43,228 nt of DNA from Clostridiaceae bacterium UBA6110 (GCA_002428415.1 DIWI01000039.1:1-43228); one strand, 5' to 3'; shown: positions 8,320-17,171, numbered from the stretch's first letter. The notes: generated by a model not told the origin, from the letters alone. Program-made: numbers and translations.

Positions 8320-9096
8320 ATGGAGTTTAAGAATTTTCTGTTGGATGTACAGAACAAAGTTGCTGTTTTAACAATCAATCGTCCGGAAGTACGTAATGCA
8401 ATGAATGCGGAATGCTGGGCAGAATTGGGACAAATTATCGACAATGTCAATGGAGACGAAAATGTTCAAGTGATTGTGATAACAGGTGCTGGTGAGAAGG
8501 CGTTCATTGCTGGTGCAGATCTCAATTCATTAAAAAAGCTAACTCCGGTTGATGCACTCAAAGGATCTGGAAGGGCAGTTGTCAATAAAATAGAGGATTG
8601 CAGCAAACCGATTATTGCAGCTATAAACGGCCTGGCTTTTGGTGGTGGCTTTGAGCTTACACTTGCTTGCGATATCAGATTGGTTGCAGAGAATGCAATC
8701 TTTGGTCTGCCGGAGGCTGGTCTCGGTATACTACCTGGTTTAGGTGGTACTCAAAGGTTAAGCAAAATCATTGGTCTTGGACGTACCAAGGAGATTATAC
8801 TGGCAGGACGTACCATATCAGCAAACGAAGCTGTACAAATGGGCCTGGCGTACAAGTGCGTCCCACAAGGCGAATTGATGAATGAGGCATATACAGTTGC
8901 GAAGTCTATGGTTCAAAAGGGGCCTTTGGCACTGGGCATATGCAAGAAGCTAATCAAGGCCTCAATGTCAACGGATCAGGAGACAGGATTGTTGCTTGAG
9001 CTGTTTGGACTGGGAATCTGCTTGGGTAGCGAAGATAAAGCAGAGGGAATAGATGCTTTCTTTGAAAAACGAAAACCGGAGTTCAAAGGCCGTTAA
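8320..9096 (+). CDS. Enoyl-CoA hydratase (crotonase), copy 2
   Basis: A 258-residue crotonase with a complete hydratase active site: Glu in FGGGFELTLACD and Glu in GLPEAGLGILPGLGG, with FIAGADL as oxyanion hole. It is a paralogue of the gene at 3624 with a similar N-terminus and the same C-terminal EKRKPEFKG-type ending. GAGGAGG precedes the ATG. It sits between two flavoproteins of the NMO/FabK family. With the dehydrogenase at 11646 and the thiolase at 12545 it would complete the hydration, oxidation and cleavage part of beta-oxidation. Confidence 0.9.
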   Translation: MEFKNFLLDVQNKVAVLTINRPEVRNAMNAECWAELGQIIDNVNGDENVQVIVITGAGEKAFIAGADLNSLKKLTPVDALKGSGRAVVNKIEDCSKPIIAAINGLAFGGGFELTLACDIRLVAENAIFGLPEAGLGILPGLGGTQRLSKIIGLGRTKEIILAGRTISANEAVQMGLAYKCVPQGELMNEAYTVAKSMVQKGPLALGICKKLIKASMSTDQETGLLLELFGLGICLGSEDKAEGIDAFFEKRKPEFKGR

Positions 9097-9135
9097 TAGC
9101 AAATTTTGAAATACTGAAAAAGGAATTGATGTTAC

Positions 9136-10077
9136 TTGAAAACTAGGCTTACAGAATTGCTAGGAATCAAATATCCCATTGTTTTGGGCGCGATGGCTTG
9201 GGTGAGTATGGCACCATTGGTCGCAGCAGTTTCAAATGCTGGAGGTACAGGCGTGATTGGAACAGGGACAATGTCTGCTGAAGCTTTGAGACGTGAAATT
9301 ACCAGAACTCGTGAATTGACTCAAAATCCATTCGGAGTTAATTTGCAGATGGGTGCTCCGAATACTGCTGAACAAGCCAGAGTGATTGTTGATGAGAAAC
9401 CGGATTTTGTAACTATCGGTGGCGGTGATCCCCGTGTTTACTTCGATGATTTCAAACAAGCTGGTATCAAAGTTATTGCAGTAGTACCAACCCTAAAGAT
9501 GGCCAGGCGCATGGAGGGGATTGGAGCAGATGCTTTGGTGATTGAGGGTATGGAGGCTGGCGGGCATATCGGACAAACCACTACAATGGCTCTGATGAGT
9601 ATGGTTCTTCCGGAAATCAAGAAAACTCCAGTAATAGTTGCAGGGGGATTCGCTGATGGCAGAGGTCTGGCGGCAGCCTTGATAATGGGTGCATCAGGCA
9701 TACAGATGGGCACAGCATTTCTTCTGGCTCAGGAATGTGAAGTAAATCAAGCTGTTAAGCAGCTGATTATGAGCAGTGATGATACAGCAACAATCATGAC
9801 TGGGCAAACTCGCAATCATGGTTTTAGAGGGATCAAGAATAGCTTTACTGAATCATATATGAAGAAGGAAACAAGTGGGGCTACGTTGAGTGAACTTATG
9901 GAAATGGGGTTTGGGAGATACAAGATGGGTCTGCTGGAGGGTGATATACAGAATGGCTCTGTAGCAGCAGGTCAAATTATTGGAATGATGCATGAGGAAC
10001 GCACCTCAAAAGACATAATCGAGTCAGTAATGAGAGAAGCTGAAGATATATTGCTTAACGCACATCAAATAGTCTGA
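9136..10077 (+). CDS. FabK-like FMN enoyl reductase-family protein
   Basis: A 313-residue member of the NMO/FabK superfamily, clearly different from the other three here. It carries EGMEAGGHIG, the wording typical of enoyl-ACP reductase II (FabK), then VIVAGGFADG and GIQMGTAFLLAQE; the N-terminus is YPIVLGAMAWVS. FabK reduces trans-2-enoyl-ACP with NAD(P)H and FMN. No fatty-acid synthesis gene is near, and the neighbours are CoA-ester catabolic genes, so a reductase for an enoyl-CoA of this pathway is the more likely reading; this is inference. The start is TTG at 9136 with AAGGA about 12 bp upstream, since the nearby ATG at 9129 is out of frame. Confidence 0.78.
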   Translation: MKTRLTELLGIKYPIVLGAMAWVSMAPLVAAVSNAGGTGVIGTGTMSAEALRREITRTRELTQNPFGVNLQMGAPNTAEQARVIVDEKPDFVTIGGGDPRVYFDDFKQAGIKVIAVVPTLKMARRMEGIGADALVIEGMEAGGHIGQTTTMALMSMVLPEIKKTPVIVAGGFADGRGLAAALIMGASGIQMGTAFLLAQECEVNQAVKQLIMSSDDTATIMTGQTRNHGFRGIKNSFTESYMKKETSGATLSELMEMGFGRYKMGLLEGDIQNGSVAAGQIIGMMHEERTSKDIIESVMREAEDILLNAHQIV

Positions 10078-10174
10078 GTTAAATACATTCTTGTATAAAT
10101 TGGATCAATTGATTTGGAATCTTAGTCATATAGAAAGTTCTGTTACATGTTTACTAAATTGTAAGGGGGAAAAT

Positions 10175-11509
10175 ATGAATCCTGAAATAGTAAGTTTGAT
10201 AGGAATAATCATTGCGACCATTATCTTTGTAATAGGTATCTTCAGAGGGTATCATATCGCCGCAGTAAGTCTGGTATGTGTAGGAATAATTGCACTTTTT
10301 TCCGGAGTAGGTATTATTGAGTCCTTGACAAACGTATGGGCTACAAAATTTGCTGGAGTATATAAAGCATACTTCCTTCTATTCTTCTTCAGTGCATTAT
10401 TTGCAAAGTCACTAGGTGACACTGGAGCAGCCAGTGCAATAGCTTTCAAGCTTGCCAAATTGGCAAGGCTGTGGCCAAAACACGAAAAACTGATGGCTGT
10501 TTTGAGCATAGGTCTAATGTATGCCATCTTTACTTATGGGGGAATCAGTGTATTCGTTGTAGTATTTACAGTCTTGTACATAGCAAAGGACTTGTTCACT
10601 GAGCTAAATATACCATGGAAGCTGTATACGTGTGGTGCGATTGGATCATCAACTTTCACAGTTGCCATGCTTCCTGGATCACCACAACTTACAAACCTCA
10701 TACCCATGGAATACTTTGGCACAGATGCCATGGCAGCTCCTGTGCTGGGAATTGTCTGCTCCATCATTACAATTATTCTTTCAGTGATGTGGATTAATTA
10801 TCAGGTGAAGAAGTGCGAAAAGACAGGTGAGGGATTTGAACCTTCTGGTACTGCCCTTCTCAGATCATGGGATAGCAAGAACGATGTGGCAAGAGTTGAT
10901 ATGCCATTATGGAAATGCCTTTTCCCATCCATTGTTCTGATGGTTGTTCTTAATGTATTCGATGCATCACCTGTAGCGGCGTTATTAAGCGGAACGATTG
11001 CATCATACATTTTGTTTAATCCCGTTAAGCAATGGGAAAAAATCAAGCCTGCGATTCATACAGCGGTATCGAATTCAAATCAGGCAATCGTTGCCTTGGC
11101 TGCAGCATCGGGTTTCGGCGGAATGGTAGCTTCTGTAAGTGGTTTTCAGCTGATATTGGCTGCACTCGATAAGGTTCCAGGAAGTCCGGCGTTTCAGGTT
11201 GCAGTATCAGTAAACGTTGCCGCAGGATTTGCAGCTTCCTCATCAACCGGATTGCGTATGACACTGGATATATTGGCGGATAAGTTCATAGCAACCGGAA
11301 TTGCTCCAGCAGCACTGCACAGATTGAGCGCAATCTCATCAATAGGCCTGGATACACTTCCTCACAGCCCGGCATTGGCCAATTCGTTCTATATGTCGAA
11401 GCTGAGCTACAAGGATGCATATATTAACAACTTTATGCTTTCTGTTGTCATAACCCTGATCGTTGCGATAATTGCCAGTATTCTGGTGACTGTGGGACTG
11501 ACATTCTAG
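10175..11509 (+). CDS. GntP-like organic-acid permease, copy 1
   Basis: A roughly 444-residue integral membrane protein with about a dozen hydrophobic segments. The start at MNPEIVSLIG follows AAGGGGG; longer in-frame starts lack a ribosome site. Recognisable blocks are YGGISVFVVVF, TFTVAMLPGSPQLTNLIP, the hydrophilic loop KKCEKTGEGFEPSG and a late ASSSTGLRMTLDI. These recall the gluconate / 3-hydroxybutyrate permease group (GntP, COG2610), part of the wider ion-transporter superfamily. It lies between the FabK-like gene and the hydroxyacyl-CoA dehydrogenase, so it probably imports the carboxylate the locus degrades. The exact substrate cannot be read from sequence. The paralogue at 15106 shares the same blocks. 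Confidence 0.75.
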   Translation: MNPEIVSLIGIIIATIIFVIGIFRGYHIAAVSLVCVGIIALFSGVGIIESLTNVWATKFAGVYKAYFLLFFFSALFAKSLGDTGAASAIAFKLAKLARLWPKHEKLMAVLSIGLMYAIFTYGGISVFVVVFTVLYIAKDLFTELNIPWKLYTCGAIGSSTFTVAMLPGSPQLTNLIPMEYFGTDAMAAPVLGIVCSIITIILSVMWINYQVKKCEKTGEGFEPSGTALLRSWDSKNDVARVDMPLWKCLFPSIVLMVVLNVFDASPVAALLSGTIASYILFNPVKQWEKIKPAIHTAVSNSNQAIVALAAASGFGGMVASVSGFQLILAALDKVPGSPAFQVAVSVNVAAGFAASSSTGLRMTLDILADKFIATGIAPAALHRLSAISSIGLDTLPHSPALANSFYMSKLSYKDAYINNFMLSVVITLIVAIIASILVTVGLTF

Positions 11510-11645
11510 AAGGAAAGAAGATTGGATAATAAATGTATTGTTTGAATAATATAAATATATAATATTTAAACTTTATAAAAGATGTAGGTATTTACTATAA
11601 CTTTTATTGGTGATAATTCAAAATTAAAATTTTAGGAGGATAAAA

Positions 11646-12512
11646 ATGAGCGGAAATTCAATTAAAAAGGTTACTGTTATCGGAGCAGGTACGATGGGAA
11701 AACATATTGCCCTGAATTGTGCAATTTATGGCATTGAGACAAATCTGACCGACACATTCGCTGACGCCCTTGATAAGGCGCTTGCGTGGAGCAATGAATA
11801 CCTGGATGGGCGTGTTGCTAAGGGGAAAATGACAAGTGAAAAAGCTGATGAAATAAAGAAAAATTTTCACACAGTAAGTTCTCTAGAAGATGCTGTTAAG
11901 GATGTTGATCTGGTTATCGAGGCGATCATTGAAAATCTGGAGGTAAAAAGGGAACTGTTTGCTAAGCTTGACCTGATTACTCCAGCTCACACGATTTTTG
12001 CCAGCAACTCGAGCACTTTTGTGCCATCAGCCCTTGCAGTAGCTACCAAAAGACCGGAGAAGGTGGCTAATATCCATTACTTCAACCCAGCCGTACATAT
12101 GCAGCTAGTTGAAGTTATTAAATCCCCAGTATCCAGTCCTGATACTCTTGAGACATTGATGGAATTTGCAAAAGCTACAGGAAAAACTCCAATACTGGTA
12201 CAGAAAGAGATTGATGGGTTTATTGTCAATAATATACTTGCAGGCATTACTAATACTGCATGGTTCCTGGTTGAAAATGGCTACGCTACACCTCAGGATA
12301 TTGATCTGGGTGCAGAAAAGGGATTGGGCCATGCAATGGGACCATTTAGGACACTAGACCTGGCTGGTCTGGATACAATCCTATCTATTCGCCAGGCTAA
12401 GTATGAAAAATCCGGGAAAGAACAGGATAAGCCTCCTGCGCTGCTGGTGGAACTGGTTAAAAATGGTCATCTCGGCAAAAAGACGGGTAAGGGTTTCTAT
12501 ACATACGAGTAA
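11646..12512 (+). CDS. 3-hydroxyacyl-CoA dehydrogenase (Hbd/PaaH type)
   Basis: A 288-residue single-function dehydrogenase of the 3-hydroxybutyryl-CoA dehydrogenase family. The Rossmann GAGTMG loop lies near residues 13-18, with VDLVIEAIIENLEVK, the substrate-side ASNSSTF, and the catalytic His in IHYFNPAVHMQLVEVI with the partner Glu eleven residues on. The C-terminal domain ends GKKTGKGFYTYE, as is typical. It oxidises 3-hydroxyacyl-CoA to 3-oxoacyl-CoA with NAD(P). It follows a 136-bp AT-rich gap after the permease that contains TTGGAT and AATAAT about 17 bp apart, so a secondary promoter is possible. AGGAGG lies 7 bp before the ATG. The thiolase follows 32 bp later. Confidence 0.92.
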   Translation: MSGNSIKKVTVIGAGTMGKHIALNCAIYGIETNLTDTFADALDKALAWSNEYLDGRVAKGKMTSEKADEIKKNFHTVSSLEDAVKDVDLVIEAIIENLEVKRELFAKLDLITPAHTIFASNSSTFVPSALAVATKRPEKVANIHYFNPAVHMQLVEVIKSPVSSPDTLETLMEFAKATGKTPILVQKEIDGFIVNNILAGITNTAWFLVENGYATPQDIDLGAEKGLGHAMGPFRTLDLAGLDTILSIRQAKYEKSGKEQDKPPALLVELVKNGHLGKKTGKGFYTYE

Positions 12513-12544
12513 TCCATTTTACGATTTGATAGAGAGGAATGATA

Positions 12545-13711
12545 ATGATGAAAAAAGTAGTAGTTGTATCTGCAGTTAGAACAGCAGTAGGAAAGCACCT
12601 TGGCCAGTGGAAGAATACACCATCTGATGTGCTGGCAGCTGAAGTAATAAGGGAATCAATCAGGAGGGCTGGAATAAAACCTGAAGATGTCGAGGATGTC
12701 ATAATGGGGAATATACATGGTCCCCATGGCAACCATGCAAGAGTTGCTGCATTGCGCGCTGGATTACCATTCGAATCGTCAGCCACAACTGTTGACAGGC
12801 AGTGTGGTTCAGGTTCGCAGGCAGTGGCCATTGCTGCAATGAGCATTGCATATGGAGCTGGCGATATATATGTTGCATGCGGTGTTGAACACATGACTCT
12901 AAATCCGTATCAGATGAATAAGACAACTGAATATTCCTGGGCTCCTCCAACATACGTAGGATCCTTTTTGGCACCACCAGAAATAAGCAATATTACAATG
13001 CCCCAGACAGCAGATAAGCTGGCAGCTATGCATAATATTTCCAGAGAACAGTGCGATGAATTTGCACTCATGTCTCATCAGAGAGCTGCCAAAGCAATCA
13101 AAGCAGGTGTATTTAAGGATGAAATATTTCCGATAGAAGTAAAGAGCAAAAAAGGTTCTGTAGTAGTAGATACTGATGAGTCGGTTAGATATGATGCATC
13201 TCTGGAGACTATGACAAAGCTTAAGCCACTCTTTAATGGTGGTGTAACGACCGCAGGCAACGCTTGTCCACGCGCAGATGGTGCTGCTTCACTAGTATTA
13301 ATGTCAGAAGAAAAAGCCATATCTCTAGGAATAAAGCCATTAGCTTACGTTAAGTCATATGCAACAGCCGGTTGCCATCCTGACATAATGGGCTATGGTC
13401 CTGTTCCTGCAGTGACAAAGCTGTTGGAGAGGACTGGACTTACTATCGATGATATCGGAGTAGTTGAGCTTAATGAGGCATTTGCTGGACAATCCTTACC
13501 TTGCATCAAGGATTTGAAAATTGACATTAACAAAGTTAATCCAAACGGCGGTGCTATAGCTTTGGGACATCCGCTGGGAGGAACAGGCTGTATCCTCGCT
13601 ACTAAGCTGCTTTATGAAATGGAAAGAGAAAAGCACCAGTACGGAATTGTTACTATGTGTATCGGTGGCGGTCAGGGAATGGCTGTTTTATATGAAAGAT
13701 ACACAGGTTAA
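12545..13711 (+). CDS. Thiolase (acetyl-CoA acetyltransferase family)
   Basis: A 388-residue thiolase. The acyl-accepting Cys is in VDRQCGSGSQAVAIA (about residue 87), the His in GGAIALGHPLGG and the second Cys in VTMCIGGGQG, so the catalytic set is complete. It splits 3-oxoacyl-CoA with free CoA, releasing acetyl-CoA, and would be the last step of the pathway. Three ATGs lie in a row at 12539, 12545 and 12548; spacing from the GAGAGG ribosome site favours 12545 or 12548. It is followed by a 140-bp gap with a hairpin and then a CoA-transferase. Length matches degradative and biosynthetic acetyl-CoA acetyltransferases alike. Confidence 0.92.
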   Translation: MMKKVVVVSAVRTAVGKHLGQWKNTPSDVLAAEVIRESIRRAGIKPEDVEDVIMGNIHGPHGNHARVAALRAGLPFESSATTVDRQCGSGSQAVAIAAMSIAYGAGDIYVACGVEHMTLNPYQMNKTTEYSWAPPTYVGSFLAPPEISNITMPQTADKLAAMHNISREQCDEFALMSHQRAAKAIKAGVFKDEIFPIEVKSKKGSVVVDTDESVRYDASLETMTKLKPLFNGGVTTAGNACPRADGAASLVLMSEEKAISLGIKPLAYVKSYATAGCHPDIMGYGPVPAVTKLLERTGLTIDDIGVVELNEAFAGQSLPCIKDLKIDINKVNPNGGAIALGHPLGGTGCILATKLLYEMEREKHQYGIVTMCIGGGQGMAVLYERYTG

Positions 13712-13745
13712 TATAGTAACAAATATACAATACCAATAGTAGTAA

Positions 13746-13800
13746 AAATGGCCATAGCACTGGGACTTATTATTCTAAGCACGGTAGCTAATGGCCATTT
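13746..13800. other. Intercistronic inverted repeat
   Basis: AAATGGCCAT (13746-13755) and ATGGCCATTT (13791-13800) are perfect inverted repeats separated by 35 nt, each containing the palindrome TGGCCA. There is no proper T-run, so it may be an mRNA processing or stability element, or a protein site, rather than a terminator. It lies between the thiolase and the CoA-transferase genes. Confidence 0.5.
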
Positions 13801-13853
13801 CAAATATCAAGCCTAATGGCTTTTACAGGAGAGAAAAGGAGGAAGAAATCATT

Positions 13854-15086
13854 ATGAATAACAATAAGCCACTTAATGGAATAAAAGTAATAGAATTATC
13901 GACTTATGTTGCTGCGCCAGCATGCGGAAGGATGTTAGCCGATTGGGGAGCTGAAGTCATCAAGGTTGAGTCTGATAACGGTGACGTATTCAGGGTATTT
14001 GGCAAGGGTCTTGATGTACCAGCCACCGATGAGGAAAATCCGCTGTTTGACATGGCAAATGCTGGTAAAAAGAGCATAGTCATTAACCTGAAAACAGAAG
14101 CTGGAATAAAGGTTATGCATGATCTAATAGCTGATGCAGATGTTTTTCTGACCAATAATAGAATAAAAGCCCTGGGGAAAATTGGATTGGATTATGAAAC
14201 ACTGAAGCTTAAATATCCAAGACTGGTATATGCAATAATCACTGGTTTTGGTGATAAGGGACCTGAGGTCAACAATCCTGGCTTTGATACCGTAGCATTT
14301 TGGGCGAGCGGCGGATTTCTGGCTGACCTGTCAATTGACGGACCAGGGTCATATCCAGTAGGTACACCTGCTGCACTAGGCGATATTTCCTGTGGCACTA
14401 CATTGTTTGGTGGTGTCATGGCTGCTCTCCTGAATAGGGAAAAAACAGGACTTGGCGACAGGGTAACGGTATCACTGTTCGGAGCAGCAGTATGGTTCAT
14501 GGGCTTTATGAACACAATTGCCCAGAAGAAATATGGCTATAAATATCCAAGAACAAGATATGAGGGAAATCCGGTAGCTATACCTTATAAGACTAAGGAT
14601 GGTGAATGGATAATGACTTCCATACTCGAATACGAGAGGTATTTTCCATCACTTTGCAAAGTGGTTGGTGTCGACGAGCTTGCTCATGATCCAAGATTTA
14701 TCAGCAAGGCTGCACTGCTAGATCCTGAAAATAGAAAAACACTAGTGAAAATACTTGAAGAGAGATTTGAAACGAAAACATCAGCTGAATGGATAAAACT
14801 CCTTACAGAAGCTGATATTGTTCATGACAGACTTAAGCATTTTAAAGAAATCGCTGAAAGCGAACAAGCTGTTGTGAATAACTTCATATCCGAGTTTGAA
14901 TTTTCAAATGGGGAAAAGGCTATGCTGCCAAGACCAGCGCTTCAGTCAGACAATCTTGGGACTCCTGAGTACACTAGAGGACCGTTATTGGGTGAAAATA
15001 CAAATGAAGTCCTGAGAAGCATAGGATATGATGAAGCGAAAATAAATGATATGATTCAAACCAATATTGTTAAGGGCAAAAGTTGA
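13854..15086 (+). CDS. Class III (CaiB/BaiF-type) acyl-CoA transferase, copy 2
   Basis: A 410-residue class III CoA-transferase. The start is set at MNNNKPLNGIKV behind AAAGGAGG; the open frame runs 21 codons upstream without a ribosome site. Motifs: STYVAAPACGRM, ADWGAEVIKVES, YPRLVYAIITGFGDKGP and AALGDISCGTT, whose Asp is the expected catalytic residue. It aligns along its length with the copy at 2409, including KTKDGEWIMTSILE and AEWIKLLTEADIVHDRL, and is longer at the C-terminus. It probably activates the imported acid using an acyl-CoA of the pathway as CoA donor. The short gap to the permease downstream suggests both are made together. Confidence 0.88.
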   Translation: MNNNKPLNGIKVIELSTYVAAPACGRMLADWGAEVIKVESDNGDVFRVFGKGLDVPATDEENPLFDMANAGKKSIVINLKTEAGIKVMHDLIADADVFLTNNRIKALGKIGLDYETLKLKYPRLVYAIITGFGDKGPEVNNPGFDTVAFWASGGFLADLSIDGPGSYPVGTPAALGDISCGTTLFGGVMAALLNREKTGLGDRVTVSLFGAAVWFMGFMNTIAQKKYGYKYPRTRYEGNPVAIPYKTKDGEWIMTSILEYERYFPSLCKVVGVDELAHDPRFISKAALLDPENRKTLVKILEERFETKTSAEWIKLLTEADIVHDRLKHFKEIAESEQAVVNNFISEFEFSNGEKAMLPRPALQSDNLGTPEYTRGPLLGENTNEVLRSIGYDEAKINDMIQTNIVKGKS

Positions 15087-15105
15087 AATTTGGGGGAGAA
15101 TGTTA

Positions 15106-16407
15106 ATGAGTCTACTGGGAATATTTTTGGGATTGGTCGTATTCATATACTTGGTATACAAGAACTACAGTGTCATAGTAGTAGCTCCTGTTGCTGCAGC
15201 TATTGTAATTCTGCTGTCCGGACAGGGTGTACTTGAAGTTTTAACCAGTGCTTTTATGCCAAAATTTGCAGGCGTTGTAAAAAGCTATTTCTTACTTTTC
15301 TCATTGAGCGCATTGCTGGGCAAGTTCGCCTCAGATACAGGACTTGCGCGTTCAATTGCGGTAACTTTTGCTAATTTCGCGAAGAAGAGCAAGAATAACA
15401 ACAAATTCCTCGCAATCATGTCGATAGTTACTCTTAATGCTGTTCTCACTTATTCAGGTATAAGCCTGTTTGTTTTAACATTTACAATCGTAGCCATAGC
15501 AAAAGAACTCTACAAAGAACTTAATGTTCCGTGGCATCTTTATGGATGTGGGTTGCTCGGATCAGCTACCATAACATTGTCAATGATCCCAGGATCACCA
15601 CAGGTTCAAAACCTTATCCCGATAAAGTACCTTGGTACAACTCCGATGGCTGCGCCAGTACTAGGTTTGATATCAGCAGCTATCATGCTTATGCTTGGTA
15701 TGGCTTACATAAAATATGCCATTAGACAAACCGAAAAGGAAGGGGAAGGCTTTTTTCCAACCGGTACTCTGATTGATCAGGTAAATTTAGGAAAAACAGA
15801 AGGCGAAATACATCCAATGTGGAAATGCCTGATACCACTTCTGACACCTGTAGTTGTCATGAATGGGTTCAAGCAGGCTCCGGAAATTGCGCTGACATGT
15901 GCCGTAATAGTCTTGTTTGTATTGTTCAGAAAGGAATTTGCGAATATCCAGAAGTCAATTAATGATGGCTTTAGCTCTTCTATAGCACCACTTGTTGCAC
16001 TCGCAGCGGCAGCAGCATTTGGTGGAGTGGTTGCAGCAGTACCAGGTTTCCAGGTAATCAGCGCTGGCCTGTTTAATCTGCCAGTTCCTGATACAGCAAA
16101 AATGCTCATATCTGTAATCGTACCTACTTTAATAATGGGATCCTCAACAGGAGGACTGACAGTTGCTTTCGATAGTTTTGCTGATAAATACTTAGCGATG
16201 GGAATCCATCCTGAGGTAATTCACAGATTGACCACAATGGCTAGTAACTTGTCTCTGACTCCTCATTGTTCAGGTGTCATTAACACTTTTGTTATAACAA
16301 AGCTTGATCACAAAAGTGCATATAAGCATTATGGAATCATCGGTATTCTCTTAGGAGGAATTACTGTAATAATCGCAGCAATTTTGGCTACATTTGGGGT
16401 AATGTAA
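15106..16407 (+). CDS. GntP-like organic-acid permease, copy 2
   Basis: A 433-residue polytopic membrane protein, a paralogue of the permease at 10175. The start is taken at MSLLGIFLGLVV behind GGGGGAG rather than 13 codons earlier inside the preceding gene. Shared blocks are AFMPKFAGVVKSYFLLF, TYSGISLFVLTF, LSMIPGSPQVQNLIP, the charged loop EKEGEGFFPTG and GSSTGGLTVAF. As with the first copy, the closest known group is the GntP / hydroxybutyrate permease family, and transport of a short carboxylate is inferred. Each permease follows a different set of CoA-ester enzymes, so the two may import different acids or be a duplication with diverged regulation. Confidence 0.75.
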   Translation: MSLLGIFLGLVVFIYLVYKNYSVIVVAPVAAAIVILLSGQGVLEVLTSAFMPKFAGVVKSYFLLFSLSALLGKFASDTGLARSIAVTFANFAKKSKNNNKFLAIMSIVTLNAVLTYSGISLFVLTFTIVAIAKELYKELNVPWHLYGCGLLGSATITLSMIPGSPQVQNLIPIKYLGTTPMAAPVLGLISAAIMLMLGMAYIKYAIRQTEKEGEGFFPTGTLIDQVNLGKTEGEIHPMWKCLIPLLTPVVVMNGFKQAPEIALTCAVIVLFVLFRKEFANIQKSINDGFSSSIAPLVALAAAAAFGGVVAAVPGFQVISAGLFNLPVPDTAKMLISVIVPTLIMGSSTGGLTVAFDSFADKYLAMGIHPEVIHRLTTMASNLSLTPHCSGVINTFVITKLDHKSAYKHYGIIGILLGGITVIIAAILATFGVM

Positions 16408-16433
16408 TTCATCATAATAAAGGAGGAAAAATT

Positions 16434-17171
16434 ATGAATTTTACTGGAAAAGTTGCACTGGTAACAGGGTGCAAACAAGGAATTGGTTACGAGATTGCTC
16501 TATCATTGGCTGAAAATGGAGCTGACGTAGTCTTGAATGATGTTGGCATTTCAGAGGAAGATGAAATTTTCAAGAAAATAAGCAATCTTGGAAGGAAAGC
16601 TACTTGTGCAAGTGCCGATATATCAAATGAAGACCAAGTAAATCAGCTTTTTGATAAAGTCAAAACTGAATTCGGGAAACTTGATATTCTTGTCAATAAT
16701 GCAGGTATTACAAGGGATGCGATTTCATCCAAAATGACACTGGATCAATGGAATAAGGTAATTGCAGTTAATTTAACCGGGACATTCCTGTGCTCGAAGG
16801 CTGCAGTAAAACTTATGGAAGTGCCTGGAGAAGGAGCCATAATTAACTTTTCATCATTAGCAGGAGTTAAGGGTAATATTGGTCAGGCAAATTATTCAGC
16901 AAGCAAAGCAGCGGTCATTGGGCTTACTAAAACCCTGTCGCTTGAATATGCCAGAAAGAATGTAAGAGTTAATGCAATTGCACCTGGAGTAATTGCTACA
17001 CCAATGACAGAGACAATTCCAGACAATGTTAAACAGAACATGATAAGCAGGATTCCACTTCAAAGAATGGGCACACCCAGAGATGTGGCTAATGTTGTGT
17101 TATTTTTAGCATCACCAGAGTCAGCCTATGTTACAGGTCAGCTCATTCATGTGAATGGCGGTTTGTACTAA
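16434..17171 (+). CDS. SDR-family 3-oxoacyl reductase / hydroxyacyl dehydrogenase (FabG-like)
   Basis: A 245-residue classical short-chain dehydrogenase. It has the dinucleotide loop TGCKQGIGYE, NNAGIT, the catalytic Ser in INFSSLAG, and the YSASK pair (Tyr and Lys). The C-terminal AIAPGVIATPMT and YVTGQLIHVNGGLY are standard. Members of this group reduce 3-oxoacyl-ACP or -CoA, or oxidise 3-hydroxy acids. As the last gene of the module it may handle the opposite hydroxy stereoisomer, or the free hydroxy acid, relative to the dehydrogenase at 11646; that is inference. AAGGAGG precedes the ATG, and a strong terminator follows. Confidence 0.88.
   Translation: MNFTGKVALVTGCKQGIGYEIALSLAENGADVVLNDVGISEEDEIFKKISNLGRKATCASADISNEDQVNQLFDKVKTEFGKLDILVNNAGITRDAISSKMTLDQWNKVIAVNLTGTFLCSKAAVKLMEVPGEGAIINFSSLAGVKGNIGQANYSASKAAVIGLTKTLSLEYARKNVRVNAIAPGVIATPMTETIPDNVKQNMISRIPLQRMGTPRDVANVVLFLASPESAYVTGQLIHVNGGLY

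Noticed and set aside
13791..13853. Extended N-terminus of the second CoA-transferase
   Set aside because: It begins in the inverted repeat without a ribosome site; AAAGGAGG precedes the ATG at 13854, which matches the N-termini of the relatives.
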